Program-made: the position numbers and the translations under genes
NCBI GenBank assembly: GCA_022747635.1
Contig: JAKTNV010000002.1
Coordinates: 3,138,001 to 3,202,000 of the forward strand
DNA from: Hetaerina americana
Lineage: Eukaryota > Arthropoda > Insecta > Odonata > Calopterygidae
DNA: 64,000 bases
Reading direction: 5' to 3'
The notes under the pieces: generated by a model
Seen by the model: only the letters and a program-made list of their open reading frames with translations
Databases searched by the model: none
What the model was told of the DNA's origin: nothing
Shown here: piece by piece, positions 45,715-58,224 of the stretch
Position numbering within the stretch: the stretch's first letter is position 1
How the letters are laid out: every line of letters begins with the position of its first letter

Positions 45715-48700
45715 TTGTTTCACATTAATTTCAAGATGGCGTCCGTTGCTGTTGATCTGTTGTGTGACTCCTGTAAAAATCCTATCGATTATACCGATAA
45801 ATTTACCTGTTGTGACTGTTGTCCGCGATTTTTTCATATCAAATGTACGGGACTCAAGGATCTTCCTCAAAAAGCATTATTAGAATGCTGTGACATAAAC
45901 TGGAAGTTTATTTATTTATTTACACAATTACGTTGCAATTAGGCAAATTTCCCGGTGGCAACGGTCAGGTTAGGTCAAAGATAACTCTACAACGAAAATT
46001 ACATACGAACACATAAAGAAGTGTTCTTACCCGAGCGTCTGTCCATGAAATCTCCAAAATGGCATCGGATATTGAATTTTTAAAGGAAGAATTGACTTAT
46101 ATTAAATCTGAACGCAAACTTACTACTGAAGAGCCTAAATGTGCGACTACTTTTGCAGACTGTTTAAAATCTGTTAATGTTCCGAAGCCTAATGCTCAAG
46201 TTCAACCGCCGATGCTTAAAGAGAAAAAGCCTACCGTTGGTGCTCCGGAACGTCCGCAAACTCGTGCCTTCAAACGGAATGCATCTACAGTGCTTGTTAC
46301 GTCCCGTGTTCAACATCGATCTCTTTCTGTGTCTTCTGCATCTACCACTGAAATCCGTCGTCGTCACTCAACCGAGTGAATACACTGGTGAAAATGCTTC
46401 TGTTAGACAAACCTTCTTACATTTCTAGGGACGGCTTTAATGTTATGCAACATAAGCGGCGACGCCGTACACCCGCCATGGGTTGCTCTAGTAAAAAGTG
46501 CTCTATCTCTGGCATTAATCGGCGTTCTCACGTGCATGTTTGGAATTTTCATCCTGGACAGAAACAATTATGTCCTATCTGAAGGACCGCCTGCCCGAGC
46601 TCCCCGATACATCAGTAGATATCGAGCAGCTTGAGGTATCCAGAGGTAATTATGCCTCTTTTCATATCTCGATTGACGAAGATCTCCTTTCCCCAGAGTT
46701 TTGGCCAAAAAATATTTTCCTCGGCAATCATTTTTTTCCGAGATCCCGCCGGAATTCTCCGGAATATTAGTGCACCAATTGAAAACTCCAAAAACCTCGG
46801 GTAGTTCTAGTTCTTTTTCTGTCAACTTCCTCGTGTTAAATGTTCAGTGCCTAAGAAACAAGATTTGTGACCTGGAAATATACTTGAACTCGGCAAATTA
46901 TGATATTCTGTGTCTTTCTGAACACTGGTTACATGAGCAGGAAAGTGATCTATATCAAATAACGGGATATACTCTTGGCTCAATCTACTGTAGATAATAT
47001 TTCAAAAATGGCGGTGTATGCATCTATTTAAAAAACGATCTCCCGTGTAAACGGTTGGATTTACATCGTTTTTGTATGGATCTACATTTTGAAATTGTTG
47101 CTGTGTACCTTAAAGGAATGAGATTAATTGTGGCATCTATTTATCGTTCTCCTAATGGAGACTTTGATGCATTCTGTGAACAGTTTGAGAAGGTTTTAAC
47201 TTATCTTCAAAACTTTCACGCAACTATCGTTATAGGAACTGATTTAAATGTTGACATGGGTTGCCATTCAAGGAATCATACTCAGCTAAACATTCTTCTC
47301 GGGGGCTTTGATTTATATTGCACCAATTCGGAACCGACTAGGTTGAATCCCTGTCTTGACAATGTAATAACTAATGCTGATAAATCCGACTATATTCTCA
47401 AAGTCTTTGACCCCATGCTCTCTGATCATTTTGCAATCTCCTTTTCATGGCACCCTAAGCTGTGTGTTAATAGCTATAACAAAACTTCCAAAACTGTGTA
47501 TGTTAGACAGATGACTGTACATCATGTCTATGACTTCGTAACTTTGCTTAATAATACTGACTGGGATGCCCTGCTGACCTATTATGATTGTAAAAGAAAG
47601 TTTGCAACTTTTTTCAAACTGCATCCAACAAATGCAGAGCACCCTGGACTATCATCAGAAAAGAAACAGGATCAAGTAAAAAGTCTGATGATGTTCCAAT
47701 AGACTCTGAATCTTTTAATAACTAATTTATTAGTTCGGTTGACAATATTATAGCTGATATAAATAATATTAATCAAACCTCAGCTAACACTGCTAATAAC
47801 CTATTATGTAATACTCCCACCACCAATTCTACATTTAGATGGAAAGAACTTTCTCAGATAGATATATTTAAAGTAGTGAAAAAGTTCAAGAATTATAATT
47901 GTAAAGATATGTTTGGGCTTTCAAATAATTCAATCAAATATGTAATTGACTGGTTAGCATGCCCTCCTGCCATTGTCATTAACTCTTGTCTCCAGTCTGG
48001 TTATTTTCCTGATCAGTTGAAGTTTTCCGAGGTCATTCCTGTTCACAAACGTGGTGATATCAGTTCTCCAAACAATTATCGTCCTATTACTATTATTTCT
48101 CCACTTGCAAAAATCATTGAATCAGTTGTATTTACCCAAATACTGGACTATTTTGAATCTTTAAATCTATTTACACCGACTCAGTTTGGTTTCAGACCCA
48201 ACAAATGTACAACTCAAGCTGTTGAATATGTTACAAAGCAAATAATCAAGGCTTTTGAAGGAAATCAATGTTTGGCTCTCTCACTATGTGACCTCTCTTC
48301 AGCTTTTGACTGTGTTAATCACACAATTCTCTTAAATAAGTTGAAATATTATGGTTTTAAGGATACTGAACTAAAATTTATTTCTTCCTACTTATCCGAT
48401 TGTAAGCAGTCAGTTTATGTAAATGGTAAGCAGTCAAAACCATTAAATATGGTGTACCTCAGGGCTCTGTGCTAGGACCTCTTTTACTTCTGGTCATGAT
48501 TAATGACTTGTGCCCCAATATGATTAATGACTGTGTCCTCTATGCGGATGATACTACTTTTCTACATAGTTCCCCACATCATTCTGATGCGATGAATAGA
48601 GTTCCTATTATACTTAAAAAGGCAGTGGATTGGTTTTCTGCCATCAATCTCCATATGAATCCCGATAAAACTCAGCATCTTCTATGTGCATTTATTTATG

Positions 48701-50515
48701 TCATGTATTTGCTGATGATACTAACTTAATTTTTAATAACCATAATCCCATTCAGTTAATGAACGAGGTAACAGAAACTACACACAATTTGATGAACTGG
48801 CTCACTGACAATAAGCTATCTTTAAATGTTAGTAAAACCCATTATTTAAACTTCAATCTCAAGAAGAAGTTAATAAATTTTAAACCAATATTTAACAGTT
48901 GCCCTATAAAAGAACTAAAGGTAACAAAGTTTTTAGGTATTTTGATTGACTCTAATCTTTCATGGGAGGAAAATATTAATAAATTAACTCAAAAACTGAC
49001 ACAAATCTGTTATGCATTCCGTGTACTCAAGGGAATCATTTGCATTCAGGTATTGAGAACTATATATTTTGGCTATGTGCAGCCACTTCTCAATTATGGT
49101 ATTCCCTTTTGGGGCTCCTCTATCTTCCTTCCAAAATTATTTAAAATGCAAAAAAAGATTATTTGCATAATAACATTCTAATAATAGAGCTCCCAGTAAA
49201 CCTATTTTTGAAAAACTAGATATCTTACCTCTTCCTTATATATACATTCTTGAAACAGTGTCTCTTATTAACAAAAATCAAGACATGTTTATTAAAAATT
49301 GTGACCTTCATAGTCATAATACGAGAAGCCAAAATGCATTCCATGTAAGTCAGCACAGAGTAAATAAAACAATTAAAGCGATAGATCATCAGGGAATACT
49401 TATGTACAATAAATTGCCTGCTTATATTAAAAATATCAAAAGTTCCTTTAAATTCAAGTGTGCTGTGAAAAAACTACTTTCATGTAAATTATTCTTTAGT
49501 GTAGATGATTTTCTAATGCATACCATTTTAAATGTATAATTGAAATGTGTTAATCCCAAAAAATTGTATGCATTTGTATTTTTCATATTGTTTTGATTTT
49601 GCATAATGTTCTTTTTTATTGATATGAAGTGTAAAACATGTATTGACAAAGCCTTGCATAATTCTATGCTTATGCTGAATGAATAAATTGAATTGTACAA
49701 TAAAATCTGCTACACCGGATACTGTCCCTGTGAAACTGCTGGGAGTTAACATGGAGTGCTCATATTCTACACATTAGGAAGAAACTTGCCTGAGCCTTAT
49801 TTCTGCTCAGGAAATTGAAATTATATGTCAGTAAGGACTACTTAATTAATGCCTACTATGCATTCTTTCACTCACATATTACTTATGGCATTTAGACTTT
49901 GAGGGCATGCATCTGATATTAAGCTAATCTTTGTGATGCAGAAAAAGGCAGTCCGTTCCTTATCTAATTCATGTCCACTTGAACGCTGTAGACCTCTTTT
50001 TTTAAATTTAAAAATTATGAATGTCTACAATTTATATATATTCTATTCATTAGTTCATGTAAAAGAAAATACGAGTATGTACTCCACTAGGGCTGACGCT
50101 CACAGCCATAGCACCAGAGCAAAGTCTAATATGGATTTTCCATACTGTAGGCTAGACAGGACTTACAAATTTGAAGGTCTACCTACCAAATTGATTAGCA
50201 TGCTTCCAAATTCTGTAAAGTGAGCCCGCAATGCTGACTGTACAGAATGCAGGGTGCTGCGTGATTGGCTTATCTCCAATCCTTTATACTCAATAGAGGA
50301 GTATTATGAGCTCGACTTTACTAGCCTAAAATTATAAGGTCTAGCGTGAGTAGAATACTAGGTGTATGTATGCAAATATTTTCAAATAAGTATTTTATGT
50401 GATTGTATATAGTGCTGTATACTATATTATCTATGAACAACTGTATGTTCCTAAATGATGACATTACCATATGTGAATATGATTATAAGATGAATAAAGT
50501 ATATTATTATTATTT
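45715..50515 (+). mobile_element. Nearly full-length CR1/L2-like LINE with PHD-type ORF1
   Basis: 45736-45890 encodes a PHD-like zinc finger (CDSCKNPIDYTDKFTCCDCC, RFFHIKCTGL), typical of ORF1 in the CR1 group. The second ORF1 part is 46059-46376 (MASDIEFLKEELTYIKSERK, Ser/Arg-rich) and then 46540-46770. ORF2 begins near 46830 with an APE endonuclease (LNVQCLRNKICDLE, CLSEHWLHEQESD, IVIGTDLNVDM, SDHFAISFSWHP). The RT follows at 47876-48690 with CDLSSAFDCVNHTILL and LYADDTTFL. A second LINE interrupts at 48691; the first resumes near 49700 and ends with ATGAATAAAGTATATTATTA. Several frame breaks exist, so it is inactive. Confidence 0.88.
48691..49691 (+). mobile_element. 5'-truncated LINE nested inside the previous LINE
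   Basis: It starts within the motif C region (FADDTNLIF), continues LMNWLTDNKLSLNVSKTHYL and KVTKFLGILIDSNLSWEENI, and reaches the C-terminus SCKLFFSVDDFLMHTILN at 49539. A short 3' end with GAATGAATAAATTG follows. An imperfect target duplication (ATGTGCA at 48684-48690; TTGTACA at 49693-49699) flanks it. Joining the outer LINE across it restores the reading LLCAIKSATPDTVPVKLLG. Confidence 0.82.
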
Positions 50516-51147
50516 ATTGAAACAGATGTGGATAGAAGCATCTGGGAGTTGGGGTGAGGCATAGGAGGAGGGAATACAGGATGATCAGTGGTTATTAATT
50601 CTTAAATTGATGAGTTTGGCACATTGCCCAATGTAAAAAGCTGCTTAAAGTTGCTTAAGGTGCTGTAAGGAGCCAAAAACTACGGTAAACTTTAAAGAAA
50701 GTGCTATTGGGGTAGGGGACATGTGCTGAGTAATGGAGCAGGCTTTGCATCTTGCATTGAGTCACATATTTTGGCACATTAAGGGAATTGAAAAGGGCCC
50801 TGGTGGTCTTTCAAATATTTTAAAGATAGAAGGGATGTGAGAAGAGTGGATTTTTGGCCAGGTGGTAAGATTTTGATTAAATTCTGGATTTAAGGCATGT
50901 ACAGTTGAGATTTTAATTTCATTGAATAAATGCCTTAACTTTCCTAAAAAAAAATTATTTCTGGTTCTCCAAATTTTTAGTTTCAGATAGACATATACAG
51001 TTTGTATTGAAGGATGTATTCTGTTTCAATTTGAGTGCATTTGTTCCTATGTAATCAGTATACTTGTGAAAAAACTTTCGTTAAGTTATAACATATGTAC
51101 AAAGTTTATTCACATATATTTTACATAGAACTCTTTTTCTTTATTCT
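50516..51147. other. 3' flank of DAW1
   Basis: 50520-50900 is GC-richer and may be LINE debris on +. The DAW1 polyadenylation signal candidate lies at 51140-51145. Otherwise nothing was recognised. Confidence 0.35.
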
Positions 51148-51252
51148 TCATCTCCATACATGGCAAACACCATCTTTTGAAGCTGTTATAATTAAATCAC
51201 TACTATTGCTGTATTGGCTGAAAAAGACACTGTCTGAATGCCCATCCAAAAT
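51148..51252 (-). CDS. DAW1: DAW1 (WDR69) last exon, final WD repeat
   Basis: After acceptor TTTTCCAG the - strand reads ILDGHSDSVFFSQYSNSSDL, then IITASKDGVCHVWR and a stop at 51148-51150. It joins in phase to the previous exon's GNCLQ. GHxDxxF, IITxSKD and CxxWR-stop match the last blade of DAW1, which ends in CRIWR in relatives. DAW1 helps deliver and assemble axonemal dynein arms in motile cilia and flagella. An AATAAA lies only two bases past the stop, so the 3' untranslated region would be extremely short if it is used. Confidence 0.92.
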   Translation of the reverse strand: MLDGHSDSVFFSQYSNSSDLIITASKDGVCHVWR

Positions 51253-51327
51253 CTGGAAAATGAATAGGTTTTCATGATGTTCATGGAAGTGCTACATTAA
51301 AATAAATTCATTGGAAATATGTATGTA

Positions 51328-51646
51328 CAGTATTTTCCCAACGATAACGCACGCGCTATCTATACAAAAATGTTCAGATGATCGAAAAAATGACGATTTG
51401 CATCCTGTATATAATGAAAACTGAAAAAATCCAAACTTAGACATATTTTTAAACACACATCCGGTATAAACGTATTTTTACACACACTATACTTAATTTT
51501 TCCACGCATATGTATATATATTTATATACAGATGCACAGCATCTATACTTGTTCAAGATAACTATGAAGCCCTGGGTGCGCGATACCTATATAAATTCAT
51601 GATAACTACTAAGTTCTGGGTGCACGTTATTGATGGGAAAATACGG
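51328..51646. mobile_element. MITE with CAGTATTTTCCC-type ends, 319 bp
   Basis: Left end CAGTATTTTCCCAACGATAA and inverted right end CCGTATTTTCCCATCAATAA match at most positions, and TA flanks both ends (51326-51327, 51647-51648). The right half contains two direct copies of a GATAACTAnn...CTGGGTGCnCG block. It lies in the last DAW1 intron. A pogo/Tigger-like origin is plausible from the CAGT-type ends and TA duplication. Confidence 0.75.
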
Positions 51647-51716
51647 TATTTAGCATTAAGCCAAATTAAATAGTTACTAAGTTTCTCCTTAAATTATAAA
51701 ATCATAAAAAAATCAC

Positions 51717-51809
51717 CTGCAAGCAGTTTCCAGTTTCTACATTCCATAACCGTCCAGTACAATCAATGCTTGCAGTTAAAAGGCGATTTCCCTTGGGGCT
51801 GAAGCAAAC
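51717..51809 (-). CDS. DAW1: DAW1 exon, WD blade before last
   Basis: 31 codons, phase 0 at both ends, between acceptor TTTACGCAG and donor GTGATT on -. It reads [20 protein letters not shown], then [11 protein letters not shown]. GNRLLTxSxDxTxRLW with TGxCLQ is the typical sequence of the seventh repeat of DAW1, immediately before the last blade. Confidence 0.93.
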
Positions 51810-51919
51810 CTGCGTAAATGGAGTAAAAGTTTATGTCTTTCTTGTTAGCAGAGAGATATGAGAAAGATATCTTCACACAATCAAATATTTTTTGTTTTAT
51901 TTTCAATTTATATGCTTAC

Positions 51920-52054
51920 TCTAAGAATTGGGTCCTTGTGGCCATTCATCGTTGATACCAACTGGAGGGTTTTGGCATCCCAAACTTGAGCACCACCATC
52001 ACTGCTTGCGGTTGCTAAATGTTTTCCTTTTGAATCAAAAGTCAAATCCAACAT
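51920..52054 (-). CDS. DAW1: DAW1 exon, WD blade
   Basis: 45 codons between acceptor AATAACAG and donor GTAAGC on -. It reads MLDLTFDSKGKHLATASSDG, then GAQVWDAKTLQLVSTMNG and HKDPILR. It follows KLTAE of the upstream exon, giving the DAW1-like run (xLDxxFDxxGxxxATASxDGxAxV). GHK starts the next repeat, which joins to VCFSPKG. The donor-side intron is short (110 bp), while the acceptor-side intron is 8.9 kb. Confidence 0.93.
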
Positions 52055-53389
52055 CTGTTATTGAAAAGAATCACATGCTAAAATTTAGTGACTTTGGAAA
52101 TTTGATCTGAATCACATTTATCACTGCCCCTTTACCAGACTGCTGTAACTCAAAATGTCACACTTTCAAGTAATTTTAAATAGTGTTCGAAATTTAAATT
52201 AGATGATTAATTCTAAAATAAATCAAATATCATTTATTTTTAAATGGACATTTATACATTCCTTCTTGAATACATGAATATCATTCTTATTTTGACTTGG
52301 TGTATAAGAGAGCATTAATAACATAGTTTTTAAATTAAAAAGTGTGATTTTATTGAGTCTGGAGATTCCCAACACTTCATAATGACTTGCAGAATATTTT
52401 TCTGTGGACTATTTTAAATCAGATCTGACAGGGCTCCTGCATAGGTGTGGGCTCCCGGGTAATTACCCACTTTGCCCATCCCTTCCTCTGCTTAAGAAGC
52501 AATCAACATCCTAGCCATTGGCAATCCCTGGGTCTTGTGGACTCTGCATAAGTTATGTCGCTAAAATTTTGAAGATTCTTATTCAGAAATACCTCAAAAT
52601 ATTGCTATCACTACATTCAAATATACATTTTGAATGATTCTTTTTCTAATGGTCAGTTTCCATGGAGATCCACTGTCATTTGTCATGCCTATAGCTCAAT
52701 TACAGTGGATACTGTTACATACTTATGCCCAAATACAACTATCATTAGAAATTTCTCATGATTGACAAGCTTTTAAAGAACAGGTACTTAACTTACAGTG
52801 TGCAGTAAGTTTTGAAAGCATTTTTTTGTTGGATTGGATATAGGTGAGGTAGTTACGTGATTGGAATTAAGAGCCAAAATCAAAGGTATATTGCAAGGTA
52901 TTCAAGGCCTGCATTGGGGTAAAATATAATTTAAATGATCCTACGGCTTGCCATAGTACCAAAGACTCCATTCATACTATACATCAGAATTAGTCTATTC
53001 AATAACAGTCATTATCCAATAGCTTCCACCTTGGTGAAAGAGTTTGCCAAGTTATTTTTTTCATTCTAATTCATTTTGTAAATATTGAATAAGTTTTTGT
53101 GCATTCTTTAATAAGATGTTGCAATCCATTTTTTTCTTTACTATTTTGACAAAATTTTAGAAAATTCAAATGGCAAAACACATTATTTAAAAGAAATAAA
53201 GTTATATATATTTTTAACCTGTGTATTATTTTAATTAATGCCTATACGGAGTTTTCAAGGTAGATGCTCATATTTTTATTACTATGGCAGTCTTTTAGTT
53301 AAGGAAGGTTTTAGATAGACTCACAGACAATAACCGCTGTTACATTTCTAAGCTTCACTCAATATGAAACCTTTCTCTACAATGAACGT
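52055..53389. other. DAW1 large intron, 3' part in transcript order
   Basis: AT-rich, with no recognised gene or bounded repeat. It belongs to the 8,858 bp intron 52055-60912. Confidence 0.55.
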
Positions 53390-54530
53390 TACTGCAATTG
53401 TGCATTCTGTCCAACATGTCTACTCTTTTCCTCCCACAAACCCCCCTGCCTAACATTCTCCCTTCTGCCAGTCTTATACTATCCATTGCCAGCCAAATGC
53501 CTGCATTTACTTTTGTTGCGGCCTTTGAATTTCTTCAAACTACTGTCCCTCCTTCCCTAGCATGCAAAGTACTTCTTCATCTATTTGCCTTTCCTTCATT
53601 TTATTTCCTAATCTCTATTTTCTCACCCAAATCTTGAAAGCCTCCAACGTATGCCTATCTGCTTGCATCAACAACTACAAAGTGTCTGTGCCACAAAAAA
53701 ACAATGCCTTGTGTAAAGAGAGTTTCGCCATTATTTTCTTGACATCCTTCTTTGAGTCCCTTGTCATCAACTCCCTCGTAAAAAATTCCTCTAGTAAAAT
53801 CTTTTTTAATATCCTAACTACTTCAACCATCTTCATCCGAAATACGTTTAAGAAAGGTGAACTACTTAACTTTTAACATCTTCCTATTTCTGGAGAAGAT
53901 GATAGTACTTTGTTTTATCACATAAATTCTTACCGCATTTCTATCACAATGGTTTAGCAATATTTTTTGTAGGATTTTAGATTATCAACTGGCTAAATAA
54001 AGGTCCATCAGTTATGTAAGCTAACAGAATTAATGAATTCCCTACCTACTTGCATTCCCATTTCCACCTATACGCTCCCCCTCTTTCATCATTTTCTCTG
54101 CTTATATTTTGAGAAGAATGAGTGATAGTGGACATCCCTGTTTTATCCCCCTTATCCTGACTCCTCTTCATCCCATACCCATGCATGTTCAATTTGTGAC
54201 AGGTACATGCTCCAGAAATATTGTCTCTCTCTACATTCTACTCCTATCTCCTGCAATATTTTCATTAATTCTACCCATTTACTCTCTTGGAAACCACCTC
54301 TGGTTCCACAAAGGAAAGAGTATATCCTGGTTGCATTCTATTTTCTTTCTATTACGGAGGTTGCTATTGCTATGGCACTCCTTATATCTCTTCCATCATC
54401 TTCCATTTTCTTCACACTTTTGCTGATTATCTCTAGTACTACCTTAACCCTGAGCCATATCAAGCCTAATTCCCTAGAGTCCTGTCAAGCATTAGCTCTT
54501 TTCTTTTTTGACGAACGAATTACCTAGTGA
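53390..54530 (-). mobile_element. RTE-like LINE remnant
   Basis: On -, 54300-54060 reads WVELMKILQEIGVECRERQ, then YLSQIEHAWVWDEE and a damaged GVRxGCPxSPLLF region. This matches the RTE-like RT between motifs A and B. 53390-53880 is similarly biased but not alignable by eye. It lies in the DAW1 intron, sense to the gene. Confidence 0.5.
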
Positions 54531-54710
54531 AAACATCCTGAAAACTATTTCTCCAGGCAATGTCTGTTATAAACAATATATGTATCTCTTTTTTAATTTA
54601 GTAAATCAAAGTAATGAATGTAGAAGAGGATCCTCATCACATTACATAACACAATAAAGCAATGTATTCATATGTCCTGAGTAGATAAAATATAGCTATT
54701 ATTAGTATGC

Positions 54711-55821
54711 AAGGTGTGATCAAAAAAAGACAGGACTCGTTTTATAACTTGTTTATTTCGACGGATACAGCTTAATCGAACTTGATGCCTTCCGGCTCCC
54801 GAACCCTGCCTCGTAAGCCGCCTTAGGGACCCTCTCCAGGTACGCCATACAATTAGTTTTAATGTCCACAATAGAGTCGAATCGGTGCTCTTTCAAAGTT
54901 GATTTTAACTTTGGAAACGAAAAGGCATCTTTCGGTTCACTGCGACCCCCAGCCTCTTCATAACCTTTAAGTTGAAATCCTTGTTGACGGTCTGACGTTG
55001 AAGGACATATTCGTAATGAATCAGCCCTTGCCAATCGAAGTAACACACCAACATGACCTTCACATTGGACCGGGACATGCGAGCTTTCTTTGGTCGCGGA
55101 GAATGAGGATGTTTCCACTGAGAAGACTGGGCCTTCGTCTCAACATCATAACCATAAACTCAGGTTTCGTCACCGGTTAAGATGGTTTTAAGAAACTCTG
55201 GGTCAGCATTGGCTCGATCCAGGACTTCCTGACAAATGCCCACACGTTTTTGTCTCTGTTCATCAGTCGGCACCCGCGGGACGAATTTTGTTGCGACACG
55301 CGTCGTGCCAAAATGTCTGTCAAAATTGTCTGACAGGATCCAAAACTAATTTTCACTTCTTCGGCTATCTCGTTAACAGTTAAACGGCGATTTGCCCGCA
55401 TCGTTCCCCAATTTGGCATGGTTGGGGTCTGTCGAAGTGGAAAGCCGAATCTTCATCTGTCGAGGTTCTGCCCGATTTAAAACGACTGTACCACTCAAAA
55501 CACTGGCTTCGATTCATAGCTCCATTAACAAAGGCTTGATGAATCATTCCAAATGTCTCCGCAGCACTTCTGCCAAGTTGGAAACAAAATTTCACACACA
55601 CACGCTGTTCCTCTAGCTCCTTCATTGCTGCCGTTGAACGCGGCGACGAACAGGTTAAGACACGTACCGCTGCTGCTGCGTAACGACTCGACGTAAACAA
55701 ACACAACACCTCTCGTTTCATTCGTCAGATGTGTCGCTCGATGGCGCACTGTGTCTCGTTTGGATCCGTTGAACGGTTTGCGCAGAATGTAATCAGTCCT
55801 GCCGTTTTTTGGTCACACCTT
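54711..55821 (-). mobile_element. Decayed, deleted mariner, about 1.1 kb
   Basis: The ends AAGGTGTGATCAAAAAAAGA and (inverted) AAGGTGTGACCAAAAAACGG form terminal repeats. The - strand reads ELEEQRVCVKFCFQLGRSAA, then FEWYSRFKSGRTSTDED, then after a frame break VNEIAEEVKISFGSCQTIL, and VMVMMLRRR- and QWKHPHSP-type frames of the first catalytic region. Segments with the second and third aspartates (HDNAPxH, PDLAPCDFF) are missing, and the sequence jumps to C-terminal debris. TA duplications are not clean. Confidence 0.8.
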
Positions 55822-55829
55822 ATTTATGA

Positions 55830-58104
55830 CTGTCAGTTAAATTTATTGGAATGATTTACATCATAAATCAAGGTATAAGCTTCACTTTTAATACTCAAAT
55901 AACTCAAAAGATATATCCAAATAGAGGTAAAACCATAATCGTGAGGCCCATAACAATAGAAGGATTAGAGAGTTTCCAACTGCTTCTATCTTGTATTGAT
56001 TGGCATGGTTTTTCCACAGACTCTGTAGAACAAACATGTTTCTCAAGTTTTTTAGGTAATTTCCTAGGCATTTTTGAGCAATGCTTTCCTAAAAAAATTC
56101 TAAACTCTATCCCCACTAAAAATATAAAAAATCTCTGGTATACTGGGGAGTTATTAGCTCTTAGAAATGATTTACTTAGTTACTACCACTCTTACAAAAC
56201 CAGTGGAAGCCAGCATGACAAAGAGGCTTACTTGAAATACAAAAGAGATTATTATAATTTAGTTAGGTGTGCAAAAAATAATGCTTACAAGGATTTTATA
56301 TTGAATGCAAAAAATAAACAAAAGGCAGCATGGAGTGTAATCAATCAAGAAGTTGGTCATGGTAATGGAAAAGAAAATCTTCCTTTCACCCTAGATGCTG
56401 TAAATAATTTTTTCTTAAAAGCTGTTGAAGACAATTTGTTCTCTCGAAAAGTTGATGCTGCCAATATTGATAATATGCTGCAAAATCTTCCTCCGAATAA
56501 TTTAAATTTTAAATGGAATTTTGTTACTCCACTTGATATTATATCGACTGTTAAAAAATCTAACAGTAAGGATATTTATGGTCTTTCTAACTCCCTAATA
56601 AAGGACATTATTGTGCTCATTGCGGAACCATTAGCAATGTTAGTCAATTTATGTTTTGAGACAGGAGATTTTCCAACAGCTCTAAAATATTCCAAAACAG
56701 TACCTGTCTATAAGAAAGGTGATAAAGATGATTTAGCTAACTACCGCCCCATTTCCATAGTCCCTGTTTTTGGTAAAATTTTTGAAGCTATTATGAAAGA
56801 TCAAATATGTAATTTTTTTGAGTTAAATAATCTCTTTTCCAAATCCCAGTACGGCTTTCGATCTGGGAAATCTACAATTTTGGCAGTAGAGTCCATAGTT
56901 AATTATGTCATTAATGCATTTGAAGAAAAGGAATCAGTCTCAGTGACACTATGTGATCTTAGTAAGGCCTTCGACTGTGTTAATCATTCAATATTACTAA
57001 CAAAGCTAGAATATTATGGTATTAAGGGAGTTGCACTGAAACTAATGAAGTCATATTTGGATGATCGCCACCAATTGGTTGAACTTGATGGCTGTCGATC
57101 TGCAGCTCTTAAAGTAAAATGTGGTGTACCACAGGGCTCTGTGCTTGGCCCAGTACTTTTCATTATCATGATTAATGATTTGCCCTGTAATATGAAACCT
57201 AGATCTGTTTTATATGCTGATGACACTACTTTTGTGCAAAAGTGTCAACATCCAGAAGATGCAAAGTTACGATCTAGCGCTACCCAAAAACAGGCTAAGG
57301 AATGGTTTGATGTTAATCATTTACAATTAAATACTAACAAAACTCAGCATATTGTTTACAGTCTAAAATCAAAAATAATTGATGTTGAAACTGTTAAAAT
57401 ATTAGGGATTTATATTGATACAAAACTTAACTGGGAGGCTCACATCAGTCAGACCTATAATAAACTGAGTAAAGCTGTTTATACGTTAAGAAATCTCAAC
57501 TTTCCCATTTCCAATGAGTACCATTTAACACTTTACCATGCCTTCTTTCAATGTCATTTGAATTATGGTGTTGAGTTATGGGGTCATTCCCCTCATGTTA
57601 AACAAATTTTGCTACTGCAAAAGAGAGCTATTCGCTCTCTTGCTAATATACCACCACGTGATTCCTGCAAACCTTTTTTTATTAGGCATAGAATCATGAC
57701 TGTATTTTGTTTGTATATCTTTAAGGCTCTGATTCATGTGAAAGTTAATCTAGAAACTTACCAATTAAGATCCAACCTCCATAACTATTCCACAAGAAGT
57801 AAATCGAATCTAAATACTACTTATTGTAGATTGTCATTAACTTACAACACATTCACAATATGAACATACGACTGTATAACTATCTGCCTACTCAGTTGAA
57901 ATCAGATGGTATCCAGAGTTTCAAGAATAGGGTATATACCTGGTTACTTGCTCACCCACTATACTCATTGGATGAATTCTTTTGTGACAATTTTCATCAC
58001 ATTTAAGAAAGTATGTTTATATGTTAAATAATACTTATATTGATGACATTTAATATAGTTGTACCATTTTTAAAATGAATAAAGTATTATTATTATTATT
58101 ACAT
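55830..58104 (+). mobile_element. CR1/L2-like LINE copy 2 with long open RT frame
   Basis: The open frame 55851-57863 (670 codons, first ATG probably fortuitous) covers the EN-RT linker (GLESFQLLLSCIDWHGF) and the complete reverse transcriptase: VPVYKKGDKDDLANYRPISI, motif A CDLSKAFDCVNHSILL, motif B CGVPQGSVLGPVLFIIMIND, YADD at residues 455-458, and WFDVNHLQLNTNKTQ. The frame shifts near 57855; without it the tail would run on to DEFFCDNFHHI near 58003. The endonuclease is absent, so the copy is 5'-truncated. It ends AATGAATAAAGTATTATTAT at about 58075-58102. It is a very close relative of the copy at 41777-44528. Confidence 0.9.
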
Positions 58105-58224
58105 TCAAGTGGATTTTACCGTACAAGACCTAAGACTGCAAGACCTAAGATTTAAAATGAGGATTTAATAATATTCCTTATATAAGTCCTTATTGTTAAA
58201 TAAAACTATTCTGTTGTATTTTGT

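Noticed and set aside
55851..55920. True translation start of a cellular gene at 55851
   Set aside because: The frame continues into a LINE EN-RT linker and RT, so the ATG is accidental at a truncated 5' end.
57014..57226. Identical - frames at 57014-57226 and 43446-43658
   Set aside because: They are antisense shadows of the same RT segment in the two LINE copies, and repeat only because the LINEs do.
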